NCBI GenBank assembly: GCA_035301345.1
Contig: DATGUM010000038.1
Coordinates: 1 to 56,715 of the forward strand
DNA: 56,715 nucleotides
Direction: 5' to 3'
Source of the DNA: CALAMD01 sp035301345
GTDB taxonomy: Bacteria; Bacillota; Bacilli; Bacillales; Amphibacillaceae
The position numbers and the translations under genes are program-made. This document shows positions 43,952 to 51,554 of this stretch, piece by piece (the first letter of the stretch is position 1; each line of letters starts with the position of its first letter). The notes beneath the pieces were generated by a model. The model saw only the letters and a program-made list of their open reading frames with translations, did not search any database and was not told the DNA's origin.

Positions 43952-45199
43952 ATGACAAAAGAAAAAGTTCTTATTATTGCCGTAAAAAAGCAAGAACAAT
44001 TAGACAGTCATTTTAATTATTCACTTGATGAAATTATTTCATTAAGTCATACAGCTGGAGGAGAAGTTGTCCAAGTCGTGACACAAAATAGAGACACAAT
44101 TCATCCAGCAACATATATTGGCGTTGGAAAAATGAAAGAAATTAAACAACTAATCGATGATTTATCGATTGAATTAGTCGTTTCAAACGATGAGTTATCT
44201 GCTGGGCAACTTCGTAATTTGGCAGATGAATTTGGTGTTCGTTTAATCGATAGAAGTCAGCTCATCCTTGATATATTCGCCCAACGAGCAAAGACGAAAG
44301 AAGGGCAACTACAAGTAGAGCTTGCTCAGTTGCAATATTTACTACCGAGATTACACGGACAAGGAACTGTTTTATCACGATTAGGTGGTGGAATTGGTAC
44401 ACGTGGGCCGGGGGAAACGCAACTTGAAACAGATCAACGCCATATTAGACGGCGAATTGATGATATTAAAAGACGACTGGACACGGTCGTAAAACAACGT
44501 GAACAATACCGTAAACGTCGCCGGGAAAATAACGTCTATCAAATATCTGTTGTCGGATATACGAACGCAGGGAAATCAACTATTTTTAATCGGCTCACAG
44601 ATAGTGAAACATTAGAAGAAAATTTACTATTTGCGACACTTGATCCACTGACGAGAAAATTACAATTACCGTCAGGATTTCAATGTTTAATGACAGACAC
44701 GGTCGGTTTTCTGCAAGATTTACCGACAACGCTTATCGCTTCATTCAAATCGACATTAGAAGAAGTGACAGAGGCAGATTTATTAATACACGTTATTGAC
44801 TGTTCACATGAAGATCAAGAGCAACACGAAAAGACGGTTAATGAGCTGTTAAAGGAATTAGATGCTGATCAAATTCCGATGTTAACCGTTTATAATAAAA
44901 AAGATTTAGTTGACGGAGAGTTTTTCCCATCAACACACCCAAGCATCGTCATGAGTGCTTATGATGAAGTGGATATAGAACAATTGATTCATTCCATAGA
45001 AACGGCGATTAAAAATCATTGGGAGCCGTTCGTTTATTCTGTCCCTGTATACGAAGGTGGTATTTTACAACGACTACTCAATGAATCAATCGTAACGAAG
45101 AAAAAGTATTCTGAAGCGGATAACGCTTATATTGTTAGTGGCTATATTGCACAAGATAGTGCATTAAATAATCAATTAAAGGAGCAACAAATCAAATGA
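43952..45199 (+). CDS. hflX: Ribosome-associated GTPase HflX
   Basis: GTPase (YnbA in B. subtilis) that splits stalled or stressed ribosomes. 415 residues: N-terminal HflX domain with TYIGVGKMKEI and QLEVELAQL-type segment (GQLQVELAQLQYLLPRL), the glycine-rich GGGIGTRGPGETQLE, and a G domain with GYTNAGKST, DTVGFLQDLP and NKKD. It starts at ATG 43952 after AGGAAAG. It overlaps ynbB by four bases (ATGA), so the two are coupled. spoVK, which lies before ynbA in B. subtilis, is absent. Confidence 0.95.
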   Translation: MTKEKVLIIAVKKQEQLDSHFNYSLDEIISLSHTAGGEVVQVVTQNRDTIHPATYIGVGKMKEIKQLIDDLSIELVVSNDELSAGQLRNLADEFGVRLIDRSQLILDIFAQRAKTKEGQLQVELAQLQYLLPRLHGQGTVLSRLGGGIGTRGPGETQLETDQRHIRRRIDDIKRRLDTVVKQREQYRKRRRENNVYQISVVGYTNAGKSTIFNRLTDSETLEENLLFATLDPLTRKLQLPSGFQCLMTDTVGFLQDLPTTLIASFKSTLEEVTEADLLIHVIDCSHEDQEQHEKTVNELLKELDADQIPMLTVYNKKDLVDGEFFPSTHPSIVMSAYDEVDIEQLIHSIETAIKNHWEPFVYSVPVYEGGILQRLLNESIVTKKKYSEADNAYIVSGYIAQDSALNNQLKEQQIK

Positions 45200-46437
45200 T
45201 TGAACAACTAGTAAATGAAGCAGAAGCGGATTGTTTAGAACAATTCACAGCAATCAATAAGCGTGTTGAATATAATCAAAAGAAATTGTTAGACGCTTTT
45301 CATGAAAAAAGAATTGGTGATTATCACTTTAGCTCAACAGACGGTTACGGATATGACGACTTAGGTCGTGACACACTTGAAGAGTTATATGCTCACGTGT
45401 TTGGGGCTGAGGATGCACTCGTTCGTCCACAACTCGTATCTGGTACACATGCTATTTCTACAGCTTTACAAGGGCTACTTCGCCCAGGCGATGAACTTAT
45501 TTATATAACTGGAAAACCATATGATACGTTAGAACAAGTGATTGGTTTAACAGGTGATGAATCAGGTTCATTAAAAGATTATAATATCGACTACCAAGAT
45601 GTAGCGTTGTTAGAAGACGGTGCAGTCGACTTTGACCGTGTGAAAGAAGTTGTTTCAAATCAAACAAAAGTGATTGGTATTCAGCGCTCAAAAGGATACG
45701 ACGATCGACCGTCATTTACGATTGACCAAATTGAAGAAATGGTTATGTTCGTAAAATCAATCAACGAAGATTTAATTATATTCGTTGATAATTGCTACGG
45801 AGAATTTGTCGAGGAAAAAGAACCAACAGAAGTTGGTGTGGACATTATTGCCGGCTCATTGATCAAAAACCCAGGCGGAGGACTCGTTCGAGCAGGTGGC
45901 TACATTGCAGGTCGTGAAGACTTAATTAATCACGTCGCTAATCGCATGACAGCACCAGGTTTAGGAAGAGATGCTGGGGCAACAATTAACATGCTTCAAG
46001 AAATGTATCAAGGGTTCTTTTTAGCCCCACACGTCGTTGGTGAAGCATTAAAAGGGGCGGTATTTGCTGCTAGATTACTTGAAAAGCTCGGCGTGAAAAC
46101 GACACCTGCTTACGATGCGAAGCGAACAGATCTTATCCAATCAGTAACATTTAACGATGCTGATCAAATGGTAAGCTTTTGTCAGTCGATTCAAAGGTTT
46201 TCACCGATTAACTCATACGTACAACCTTATCCGAGTGAAATGCCAGGTTATGACGAAAAGGTCATTATGGCTGCTGGGACATTCATCCAGGGATCAAGCA
46301 TTGAGCTTTCAGCAGACGGTCCAATCAAACCACCATATATTGCGTTTATTCAAGGTGGCCTCACTTACGCACACGTAAAAATTGCTATAACGGAATCGGT
46401 TAAACAATTAATTTCAGACGGTTACATTAACGAATAA
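45196..46437 (+). CDS. ynbB: PLP-dependent enzyme YnbB (methionine gamma-lyase family)
   Basis: Fold type I PLP enzyme of the Cys/Met metabolism-like YnbB family. 413 residues with RPQLVSGTHAISTALQGLL, DNCYGEFVE and the PLP lysine in GSLIKNPGGGLVRAGGY. True substrate not established; the family is often labelled methionine gamma-lyase or aluminium-resistance protein. ATG 45196 overlaps the end of hflX and uses GGAGCAA inside it. In B. subtilis glnR-glnA follow; here they are missing and convergent lexA follows. Confidence 0.92.
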   Translation: MIEQLVNEAEADCLEQFTAINKRVEYNQKKLLDAFHEKRIGDYHFSSTDGYGYDDLGRDTLEELYAHVFGAEDALVRPQLVSGTHAISTALQGLLRPGDELIYITGKPYDTLEQVIGLTGDESGSLKDYNIDYQDVALLEDGAVDFDRVKEVVSNQTKVIGIQRSKGYDDRPSFTIDQIEEMVMFVKSINEDLIIFVDNCYGEFVEEKEPTEVGVDIIAGSLIKNPGGGLVRAGGYIAGREDLINHVANRMTAPGLGRDAGATINMLQEMYQGFFLAPHVVGEALKGAVFAARLLEKLGVKTTPAYDAKRTDLIQSVTFNDADQMVSFCQSIQRFSPINSYVQPYPSEMPGYDEKVIMAAGTFIQGSSIELSADGPIKPPYIAFIQGGLTYAHVKIAITESVKQLISDGYINE

Positions 46438-46439
46438 AT

Positions 46440-46493
46440 AAAAGCTAACTCACGTTTCTCGGTATAAATGAGAAATGTAGAGTTAGCTTTTTT
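46440..46493. terminator. Bidirectional terminator between ynbB and lexA
   Basis: AAAAGCTAACTC/GAGTTAGCTTTT outer stem with an inner GTTTCTC/GAGAAAT stem, about 46440-46491. A-rich left flank and T-rich right flank suit the convergent genes. Confidence 0.82.
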
Positions 46494-47115
46494 ATTTCAC
46501 GTGACGATATAAACCGATGACTTTTCCTAAAATAGAAATATTATCATAATACATCGGATCTAACGTGCTATTTTCTGGTTGTAAACGAATACGATTCTCC
46601 TCTTTGAAAAATCGTTTAACCGTCGCTTCATCTTCTTCAGTCATTGCGACGATAATTTCCCCATTATTTGCTACATTTTGTTGTTTAACGATGACCATGT
46701 CACCATCTAAAATACCCGCTTCAATCATACTGTCTCCGACAATTTCCAAGATGAAAATATTTTCATTGGCTGTTGCTGTTGAAATCGGAAGTGGCACATA
46801 TTCTTCGATATTTTCAATCGCTGTAATTGGCTGACCAGCTGTTACTTTACCGATAACAGGTGCATAGGCGACTTCTTCTTTTGGAATTGAACTTTCTAAT
46901 GTCTTATCTAAAATTTCGATTGCTCGAGGTTTTGATGGGTTTCTTTTAATATATCCTTTGTTTTCAATACGTGATAAATGCCCGTGGACAGTTGAGCTAG
47001 AGGCTAACCCAACAGCTTCAGCAATTTCACGTACTGAAGGCGGATATCCTTTATCTTCAACTTCCTTCTTTATATAATCCAAAATCATTTGTTGTCTTTT
47101 TGAAAGTTTTGTCAT
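46492..47115 (-). CDS. lexA: SOS repressor LexA
   Basis: Master repressor of the DNA-damage response. 207 residues: winged helix (MTKLSKRQQMILDYIKKEVE ... GLASSSTVHGHLSRIENKG), self-cleavage bond A93-G94 in VTAGQP, nucleophile S129 (VGDSMIEAG) and general-base K167 (ATVKRFF). All residues for RecA-stimulated autocleavage are present. AAAGGA precedes ATG (complement of 47115). It is divergent from the small SOS ORF and yneB, sharing a control region with three LexA boxes. Confidence 0.98.
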   Translation of the reverse strand: MTKLSKRQQMILDYIKKEVEDKGYPPSVREIAEAVGLASSSTVHGHLSRIENKGYIKRNPSKPRAIEILDKTLESSIPKEEVAYAPVIGKVTAGQPITAIENIEEYVPLPISTATANENIFILEIVGDSMIEAGILDGDMVIVKQQNVANNGEIIVAMTEEDEATVKRFFKEENRIRLQPENSTLDPMYYDNISILGKVIGLYRHVK

Positions 47116-47151
47116 TCCTTTAACCCCTTTCTCATAAGGTTGATTAACAAT

Positions 47152-47180
47152 ACTTTATCATTTTAAAAAACGAAATGCAA
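47152..47180 (-). promoter_or_regulatory. lexA promoter
   Basis: Minus strand TTGCAT (47175-47180), a 17-base spacer, TAAAGT (47152-47157) preceded by TGA. It overlaps the LexA box at 47178-47191. Confidence 0.7.
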
Positions 47181-47191
47181 ACATTTGTTCT
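47178..47191. promoter_or_regulatory. LexA (SOS) box 1, lexA side
   Basis: CAAACATTTGTTCT against the Bacillus consensus CGAAC-N4-GTTCG (8 of 10 fixed bases). It covers the lexA -35, implying autorepression. Confidence 0.75.
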
Positions 47192-47199
47192 GATTTTTA

Positions 47200-47228
47200 T
47201 TGACAAGAACATATGTTTGGTTTACTAT
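47200..47228 (+). promoter_or_regulatory. Promoter of the SOS peptide-yneB operon
   Basis: Perfect TTGACA (47200-47205), a 17-base spacer and TACTAT (47223-47228). LexA box 2 fills the spacer. Confidence 0.8.
47206..47219. promoter_or_regulatory. LexA (SOS) box 2, between -35 and -10
   Basis: AGAACATATGTTTG, 14-mer with a perfectly symmetric core, lying exactly between the promoter elements of the rightward operon. Confidence 0.85.
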
Positions 47229-47237
47229 ATATTCATA

Positions 47238-47251
47238 CGAACAAACGTTCT
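47238..47251. promoter_or_regulatory. LexA (SOS) box 3, downstream of -10
   Basis: CGAACAAACGTTCT, only one base off the consensus CGAAC-N4-GTTCG. It sits at the expected transcription start of the rightward operon. Confidence 0.92.
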
Positions 47252-47298
47252 TGTTAAGTATATATTACAACTTTATATAAAAGAGGGGATGAAATAAT

Positions 47299-47391
47299 AT
47301 GTTTAATATGACAAAAACAGACTTATTTTATATAGGAGCTTTCGGATTATCTTTAGTGTTTTTATACTATTCATTCATGAGCATTTCATAA
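47299..47391 (+). CDS. 30-residue SOS-controlled membrane peptide at the yneA locus
   Basis: Small ORF: MFNMTKTDL, then a hydrophobic helix YIGAFGLSLVFLYYSFM (about 11-27) and a three-residue tail. GAGGGGA at 47283-47289 is nine bases before ATG 47299. It is the first gene behind a LexA-controlled promoter and lies 24 bases before yneB, the position of yneA in B. subtilis. YneA is a 103-residue division inhibitor with a membrane segment and a LysM domain. The peptide keeps only a membrane segment, and no LysM remnant fits before yneB. Known SOS division inhibitors in other bacteria can be this small (Caulobacter SidA). A function in halting division is inference. Confidence 0.75.
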   Translation: MFNMTKTDLFYIGAFGLSLVFLYYSFMSIS

Positions 47392-47415
47392 GAATAAGTG
47401 TTGAAGGAGTCTAAG

Positions 47416-48066
47416 ATGAAAGCTATTATTTATTGTCGTGTAAGCACTGATAAACAAACGCAAGAAACATCGCTTGCACGACAGGAAGAGGAATTACATC
47501 TTTTAGCTAATCGTTTAAACAGTGAAGTGATTATGACGATTAAAGAAACAGCGAGTAGTTATGATATTGATCGAGATGGTATTTTTGATATGTTAGCTCT
47601 CTTTTCTGAAAAGAAAGCGAGCTGTTTATTTATACAAGATGAAACGAGATTAGGAAGAGGTCACTCTAGAATCGCACTTTTTCATCAACTGCAACAATTA
47701 GGTGTGACGATTTATACAATTAGTCACCAAGGAGAATTGATTCTTTCTGAAGCGGATTCTATGGTGCTACAAATTGTTGGACTCGTTGAAGAGTATCAAC
47801 GAAAACTTCATAATGCTAAAATAAAACGTGGGATGAAACGTGCGATAGAAAATGGATATAATCCCGCAAACAATTTAGCAAAAATAAATGAAGCACCGGG
47901 ACGAACAAGGAAAGATTTTCCCGTAGAAGAAGTGGTGAAACTAAGAGAAAAAAACTTCACTTTTTCTGAAATTGCTAGCACGTTACGTGGTTTAGGGTAT
48001 GACGTGTCGCGAGCGACTGTTCACCGGAGGTTTCAAGAACAGAGAAAACTTGATAATAGAGAGTAG
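47416..48066 (+). CDS. yneB: YneB-type serine recombinase
   Basis: Resolvase/invertase-family protein, 216 residues: catalytic domain with IIYCRVSTDKQ (nucleophile S10), QDETRLGRGHSRIALF and the E-helix, then a short C-terminal HTH (FTFSEIASTLRGLGYDVSRATVHRRF, given as two overlapping parts: about 185-200 and 201-212). AAGGAG at 47404-47409 sets ATG 47416; the frame opens at 47398 before it. It is the second gene of the LexA-controlled operon, as in B. subtilis, where its substrate is unknown. No recombination sites are evident next to it. Confidence 0.93.
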   Translation: MKAIIYCRVSTDKQTQETSLARQEEELHLLANRLNSEVIMTIKETASSYDIDRDGIFDMLALFSEKKASCLFIQDETRLGRGHSRIALFHQLQQLGVTIYTISHQGELILSEADSMVLQIVGLVEEYQRKLHNAKIKRGMKRAIENGYNPANNLAKINEAPGRTRKDFPVEEVVKLREKNFTFSEIASTLRGLGYDVSRATVHRRFQEQRKLDNRE

Positions 48067-48074
48067 TAAGCGTA

Positions 48075-48120
48075 AAATAACAGGTAGAAGATGAACATAT
48101 CTTTTACCTGTTATTTTTTT
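48075..48120 (+). terminator. Terminator between yneB and ynzC
   Basis: 18-bp stem with one G-U pair (48075-48092 with 48099-48116), six-base loop and a T run. It cuts the SOS operon off from ynzC. Confidence 0.88.
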
Positions 48121-48142
48121 ATAGGAGGAGGTCCCCACGCGG

Positions 48143-48367
48143 ATGATTACTGAAGAAAAACTAGCTCGTATAAATGAACTAGCAAAGAAACAAAAAGCAG
48201 ACGGCTTATCGGTAAAAGAGAAGAACGAACAAAAGAAGTTACGTGAAGAATATTTACAAAACTTTCGGAAGTCTTTCTCATCACAAATTAAGTCGACGAA
48301 AATAATCGACCCAGAAGGTAAAGACGTTACACCTGACAAAATTAAACGTTTCAGAAATGATAAATAA
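48143..48367 (+). CDS. ynzC: YnzC-family protein (DUF896)
   Basis: Small helical protein of 74 residues, highly charged, with ARINELAKKQKADGLSVKEK (about 8-27) and a C-terminal tail FSSQIKSTKIIDPEGKDVTP. The function is unknown; in B. subtilis it belongs to the yneA-yneB-ynzC SOS operon. GGAGGAGG at 48124-48131 is 11 bases before ATG 48143. Here a strong terminator lies between yneB and this gene, and I see no separate LexA box. Confidence 0.93.
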   Translation: MITEEKLARINELAKKQKADGLSVKEKNEQKKLREEYLQNFRKSFSSQIKSTKIIDPEGKDVTPDKIKRFRNDK

Positions 48368-48450
48368 TGAATGGATACTTGTCCAATGACAAGATTCATT
48401 ATAAGATATGACTAATATAATGTTTTTTAAATGGTGAAAGGGGAAAATGA

Positions 48451-50454
48451 ATGTCTGTTAGTATTGAACAATTATCAATTAATGCAATTCGAACGTTATC
48501 AATAGATGCAATTGAAAAAGCGAGCTCTGGTCACCCGGGATTACCGATGGGTGCAGCGCCAATGGCATATACGCTTTGGGCAGATGTAATGAATCATCAT
48601 CCGAAGCACTCAAAGTGGTTTAACCGCGATCGATTTGTCCTATCAGCTGGTCATGGATCGATGCTATTATATAGCTTACTTCATTTATCAGGCTATGACG
48701 TTTCAATCGATGACATAAAGAACTTTAGACAGTGGGGGTCAAACACACCTGGTCACCCAGAAGTACATTATACGGATGGTGTTGAAGCGACGACAGGACC
48801 ACTTGGCCAAGGAATAGCTATGTCTGTTGGTATGGCTATGGCAGAAGCACATTTAGCAGCAAAATATAATACTGACGAACATAAGGTCGTTGACCACCAT
48901 ACATATGCACTCATTAGTGATGGAGATATTATGGAAGGAATTTCCCATGAAACTGCTTCATTAGCAGGTCATTTAGGGTTAGGTAAACTCATTGCATTAT
49001 ACGATTCTAACGACATTTCTTTAGATGGTGATTTAGACCGTTCTTTCTCTGAAAATACAGAAGAGCGTTTTAAAGCATACGGTTGGGAAGTCATTCGTGT
49101 AGAAGATGGAAATGATACTTCAGCGATTAAAGATGCGATTGAACGAGCGAAACAAAACGAATCTCAACCGACGCTCATTGAAGTGAAAACAATTATCGGT
49201 TACGGATCACCGAATAAATCAGATTCATCTGCTTCTCACGGGGCACCACTTGGCGAAGATGAATCAAAATTAACGAAAGAAAATTACGAATGGGACTATG
49301 AACCATTTGAAGTCCCGCAGTCTGTATACGATCACTACCATGAAAAAATTGTTACTCGTGGTGCTCAAAAAGAAGAAGAGTGGAATGAACTTTTTGCTGC
49401 TTATGAAAAAGCGAACCCACAATTAGCTGAAGAGTTAACACGAGCAATTAATAATGAATTACCTACGAATTGGGATGAACAATTACCAACATTTGAGTCA
49501 GGAGAAGATACGTTAGCAACACGCGCTGCTTCGGGTAAAGTGTTAAATGCGATTGCGCAAACAGTTCCGAACTTCTTTGGAGGAAGTGCAGACTTAGCAG
49601 GTTCAAATAACACACTGATTCAAGGGGAAACAGACTTTACGAAAGACAATTATGCTGGAAGAAATATTTGGTTTGGTGTTCGTGAGTTCGCAATGGCAGC
49701 AGCACTAAACGGGATGGCTTTACACGGTGGATTAAAAGTATATGCTGGAACGTTTTTCGTCTTCAGTGACTACTTGCGCCCGGCTGTTCGTTTATCATCC
49801 ATTATGAAGATGCCGACGACATTTGTCTTAACACATGACTCTATTGCAGTTGGTGAAGACGGACCGACACACGAACCAGTTGAACATCTCGCATCATTTC
49901 GTGCAATGCCTGGATTATCGGTTATTCGCCCAGCAGACGGAAACGAAACACAGGCAGCATGGCGTTTAGCGATGGAATCAACGGATCAACCGACATGCCT
50001 CGTTTTAACGAGACAAGGTTTACCGACGCTAGAAGGAACGAAGGAAAATGCTTATGAAGGCGTTAAAAAAGGTGCTTACATCGTTAGCGACAGCGAAAAG
50101 GAAACACCTGACGCACTGTTATTAGCAACGGGTTCAGAAGTACAATTAGCAGTTGATTCTCAGCAAGAACTTGCTCGAAAAGGGATAGACGTTCGAGTGA
50201 TTAGTATGCCTTCTTGGGATCGATTTAAACAACAAGATGAGTCATACCGCGAACAAATTTTACCTTCAGACGTGAAAAATCGTGTCGCTATTGAAATGGC
50301 AAGTTCATTAGGTTGGCATGAATTTACTGGAGATAAAGGAATTGTTCTAGGGATTGATACGTTCGGAGCATCTGCACCAGGAGATCGCGTGATTAAAGAG
50401 TATGGCTTTACGGTAGAAAATGTCGTTAAACATGTTGAATCTCTCATGAAGTAA
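48451..50454 (+). CDS. tkt: Transketolase
   Basis: Thiamine-diphosphate enzyme of the non-oxidative pentose phosphate pathway. 667 residues: N-terminal SSGHPGLPMGAAPMAYTLW, PGHPEVHYTDGVEATTGPLG, ThDP motif GDGDIMEG-like SDGDIMEGISHE, and HDSIAVGEDGPTHEPVEHL. AAAGGGGA precedes ATG 48451. It lies after ynzC as in B. subtilis and is followed by a terminator. Confidence 0.98.
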   Translation: MSVSIEQLSINAIRTLSIDAIEKASSGHPGLPMGAAPMAYTLWADVMNHHPKHSKWFNRDRFVLSAGHGSMLLYSLLHLSGYDVSIDDIKNFRQWGSNTPGHPEVHYTDGVEATTGPLGQGIAMSVGMAMAEAHLAAKYNTDEHKVVDHHTYALISDGDIMEGISHETASLAGHLGLGKLIALYDSNDISLDGDLDRSFSENTEERFKAYGWEVIRVEDGNDTSAIKDAIERAKQNESQPTLIEVKTIIGYGSPNKSDSSASHGAPLGEDESKLTKENYEWDYEPFEVPQSVYDHYHEKIVTRGAQKEEEWNELFAAYEKANPQLAEELTRAINNELPTNWDEQLPTFESGEDTLATRAASGKVLNAIAQTVPNFFGGSADLAGSNNTLIQGETDFTKDNYAGRNIWFGVREFAMAAALNGMALHGGLKVYAGTFFVFSDYLRPAVRLSSIMKMPTTFVLTHDSIAVGEDGPTHEPVEHLASFRAMPGLSVIRPADGNETQAAWRLAMESTDQPTCLVLTRQGLPTLEGTKENAYEGVKKGAYIVSDSEKETPDALLLATGSEVQLAVDSQQELARKGIDVRVISMPSWDRFKQQDESYREQILPSDVKNRVAIEMASSLGWHEFTGDKGIVLGIDTFGASAPGDRVIKEYGFTVENVVKHVESLMK

Positions 50455-50473
50455 AGTAGAAAATAGGATAAAG

Positions 50474-50500
50474 GATGGGCATGCGAATGCTCATCTTTTT
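50474..50500 (+). terminator. Terminator after tkt
   Basis: 9-bp stem with one G-U pair (GATGGGCAT, 50474-50482, with 50487-50495), tetraloop, five Ts. Confidence 0.8.
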
Positions 50501-50527
50501 CGATTTTTATAGCCGCTCGTGAATAAG

Positions 50528-50557
50528 TTAAAAGTCAAGCGCCTTTTTTGTTATATT
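50528..50557 (+). promoter_or_regulatory. Probable promoter of sirA
   Basis: TTAAAA (50528-50533), an 18-base spacer and TATATT (50552-50557) preceded by TGT (extended -10). I see no convincing Spo0A box in the 130 bases upstream. Confidence 0.5.
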
Positions 50558-50589
50558 AACAATTGATTGATGATGAAAAGGAGAAGTCG

Positions 50590-51051
50590 ATGTTGAAAAC
50601 ATATACCGTTTTTTCAATACGTGATGAATTTGCCAAACGTTATTTTTACAAAAGCGATATTTTATTTCGTTTTCTTAAAGATGCGCCTGAAGCAGATAAT
50701 AAAGCGATAAAAAAACAATTTGATTATATAACGAATTCGTTTACAACATCTGACATTGTTTCACGTCTAAGCGACATCAATGAGGCATCATTGCGCGTAA
50801 ATGATGCTGAAAATGAACTAACAATAGAAGCGACAGACTATACGATATACATTTCAGTGTTTGATAAATATTTAACGTTCACGTGTGATCAAACGTATCA
50901 AACGGAAGAATTATTATACAATACATTACGCAACATCTGTCCTTATATATTTATTATTAACCGAAAGAGAGAAGGTCATTACGGATGGGTTTCACCACTT
51001 CAGCAAAATTTACGATATAAAAGTGGACAATTATTGTATTCTTTCTTTTAA
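50590..51051 (+). CDS. sirA: Sporulation inhibitor of replication SirA
   Basis: In B. subtilis SirA is made under Spo0A~P and binds DnaA domain I to block new replication rounds during sporulation. The 153-residue product starts MLKTYTVFSIRDEFAKRYF, ends with HYGWVSPLQQN plus a short tail, and has normal length. AAGGAGA (50579-50585) sets ATG 50590; the frame opens at 50563 before it. It lies between tkt and yneF as in B. subtilis. Its retention is notable because neighbouring sporulation genes are missing. The protein is divergent in sequence, so the call rests on ends, length and position. Confidence 0.85.
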   Translation: MLKTYTVFSIRDEFAKRYFYKSDILFRFLKDAPEADNKAIKKQFDYITNSFTTSDIVSRLSDINEASLRVNDAENELTIEATDYTIYISVFDKYLTFTCDQTYQTEELLYNTLRNICPYIFIINRKREGHYGWVSPLQQNLRYKSGQLLYSFF

Positions 51052-51096
51052 TTTACTATACTGATAAAGGAACAGAAAGAAGGGGGACGACGTTAC

Positions 51097-51321
51097 ATGG
51101 GTACATTATGGGTTGTACTAATCGCGCTTACGACATTAATTATTGGTGTAGCTCTTGGATTTTTTATCGCAAGAAAATACATGATGAACTACTTAAAGAA
51201 AAACCCACCAATTAATGAGCAAATGCTACGTACATTAATGATGCAAATGGGCCAGAAGCCATCACAGAAGAAAATTAATCAAATGATGCGTGCAATGGGT
51301 AATCAGATGGATAACCAGTAA
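51097..51321 (+). CDS. yneF: YneF family small membrane protein (UPF0154)
   Basis: 74 residues: one N-terminal membrane helix (about 4-25, LWVVLIALTTLIIGVALGFF) followed by a conserved soluble part KYMMNYLKKNPPINEQMLR and MQMGQKPSQKKINQMMRAM. Function unknown. GAAGGGGG precedes ATG 51097. Position after sirA matches B. subtilis. Confidence 0.95.
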   Translation: MGTLWVVLIALTTLIIGVALGFFIARKYMMNYLKKNPPINEQMLRTLMMQMGQKPSQKKINQMMRAMGNQMDNQ

Positions 51322-51350
51322 TTAAACGAGCCATTATAACTTAAATTTTC

Positions 51351-51393
51351 AAATCCACTTTCTAAGGTATTTATTTAGAAGGTGGATTTTTTG
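51351..51393 (+). terminator. Terminator after yneF
   Basis: 15-bp stem with one G-U pair (51351-51365 with 51375-51389), then Ts. Confidence 0.87.
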
Positions 51394-51444
51394 TCACATT
51401 TTCAGAAAAAATTCCGTAGTTTTTTTAAACAAGATGTTTACACA

Positions 51445-51460
51445 GACGATTTAAATCGTC
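51445..51460. promoter_or_regulatory. Perfect 16-bp palindrome upstream of ccdA
   Basis: GACGATTTAAATCGTC, fully symmetric. A perfect TATAAT lies at 51480-51485, so the palindrome covers the -35 to upstream region of the likely ccdA promoter. No T run follows, so an operator is more likely than a terminator. Confidence 0.6.
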
Positions 51461-51554
51461 GATAAATTGTCATACGGGATATAATGAAAGCTAGCTATTT
51501 ATTGGTAAGATGGAATTATACATATAGATGTGCACAAATAGGAGGGTTAAGCAG

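Noticed and set aside
47416..48066. Prophage or mobile-element integrase
   Set aside because: It is the chromosomal yneB ortholog in its usual place; no phage genes or attachment sites surround it.
47992..48399. 135-codon minus-strand frame over yneB end and ynzC
   Set aside because: Antisense to ynzC and crossing the yneB terminator.
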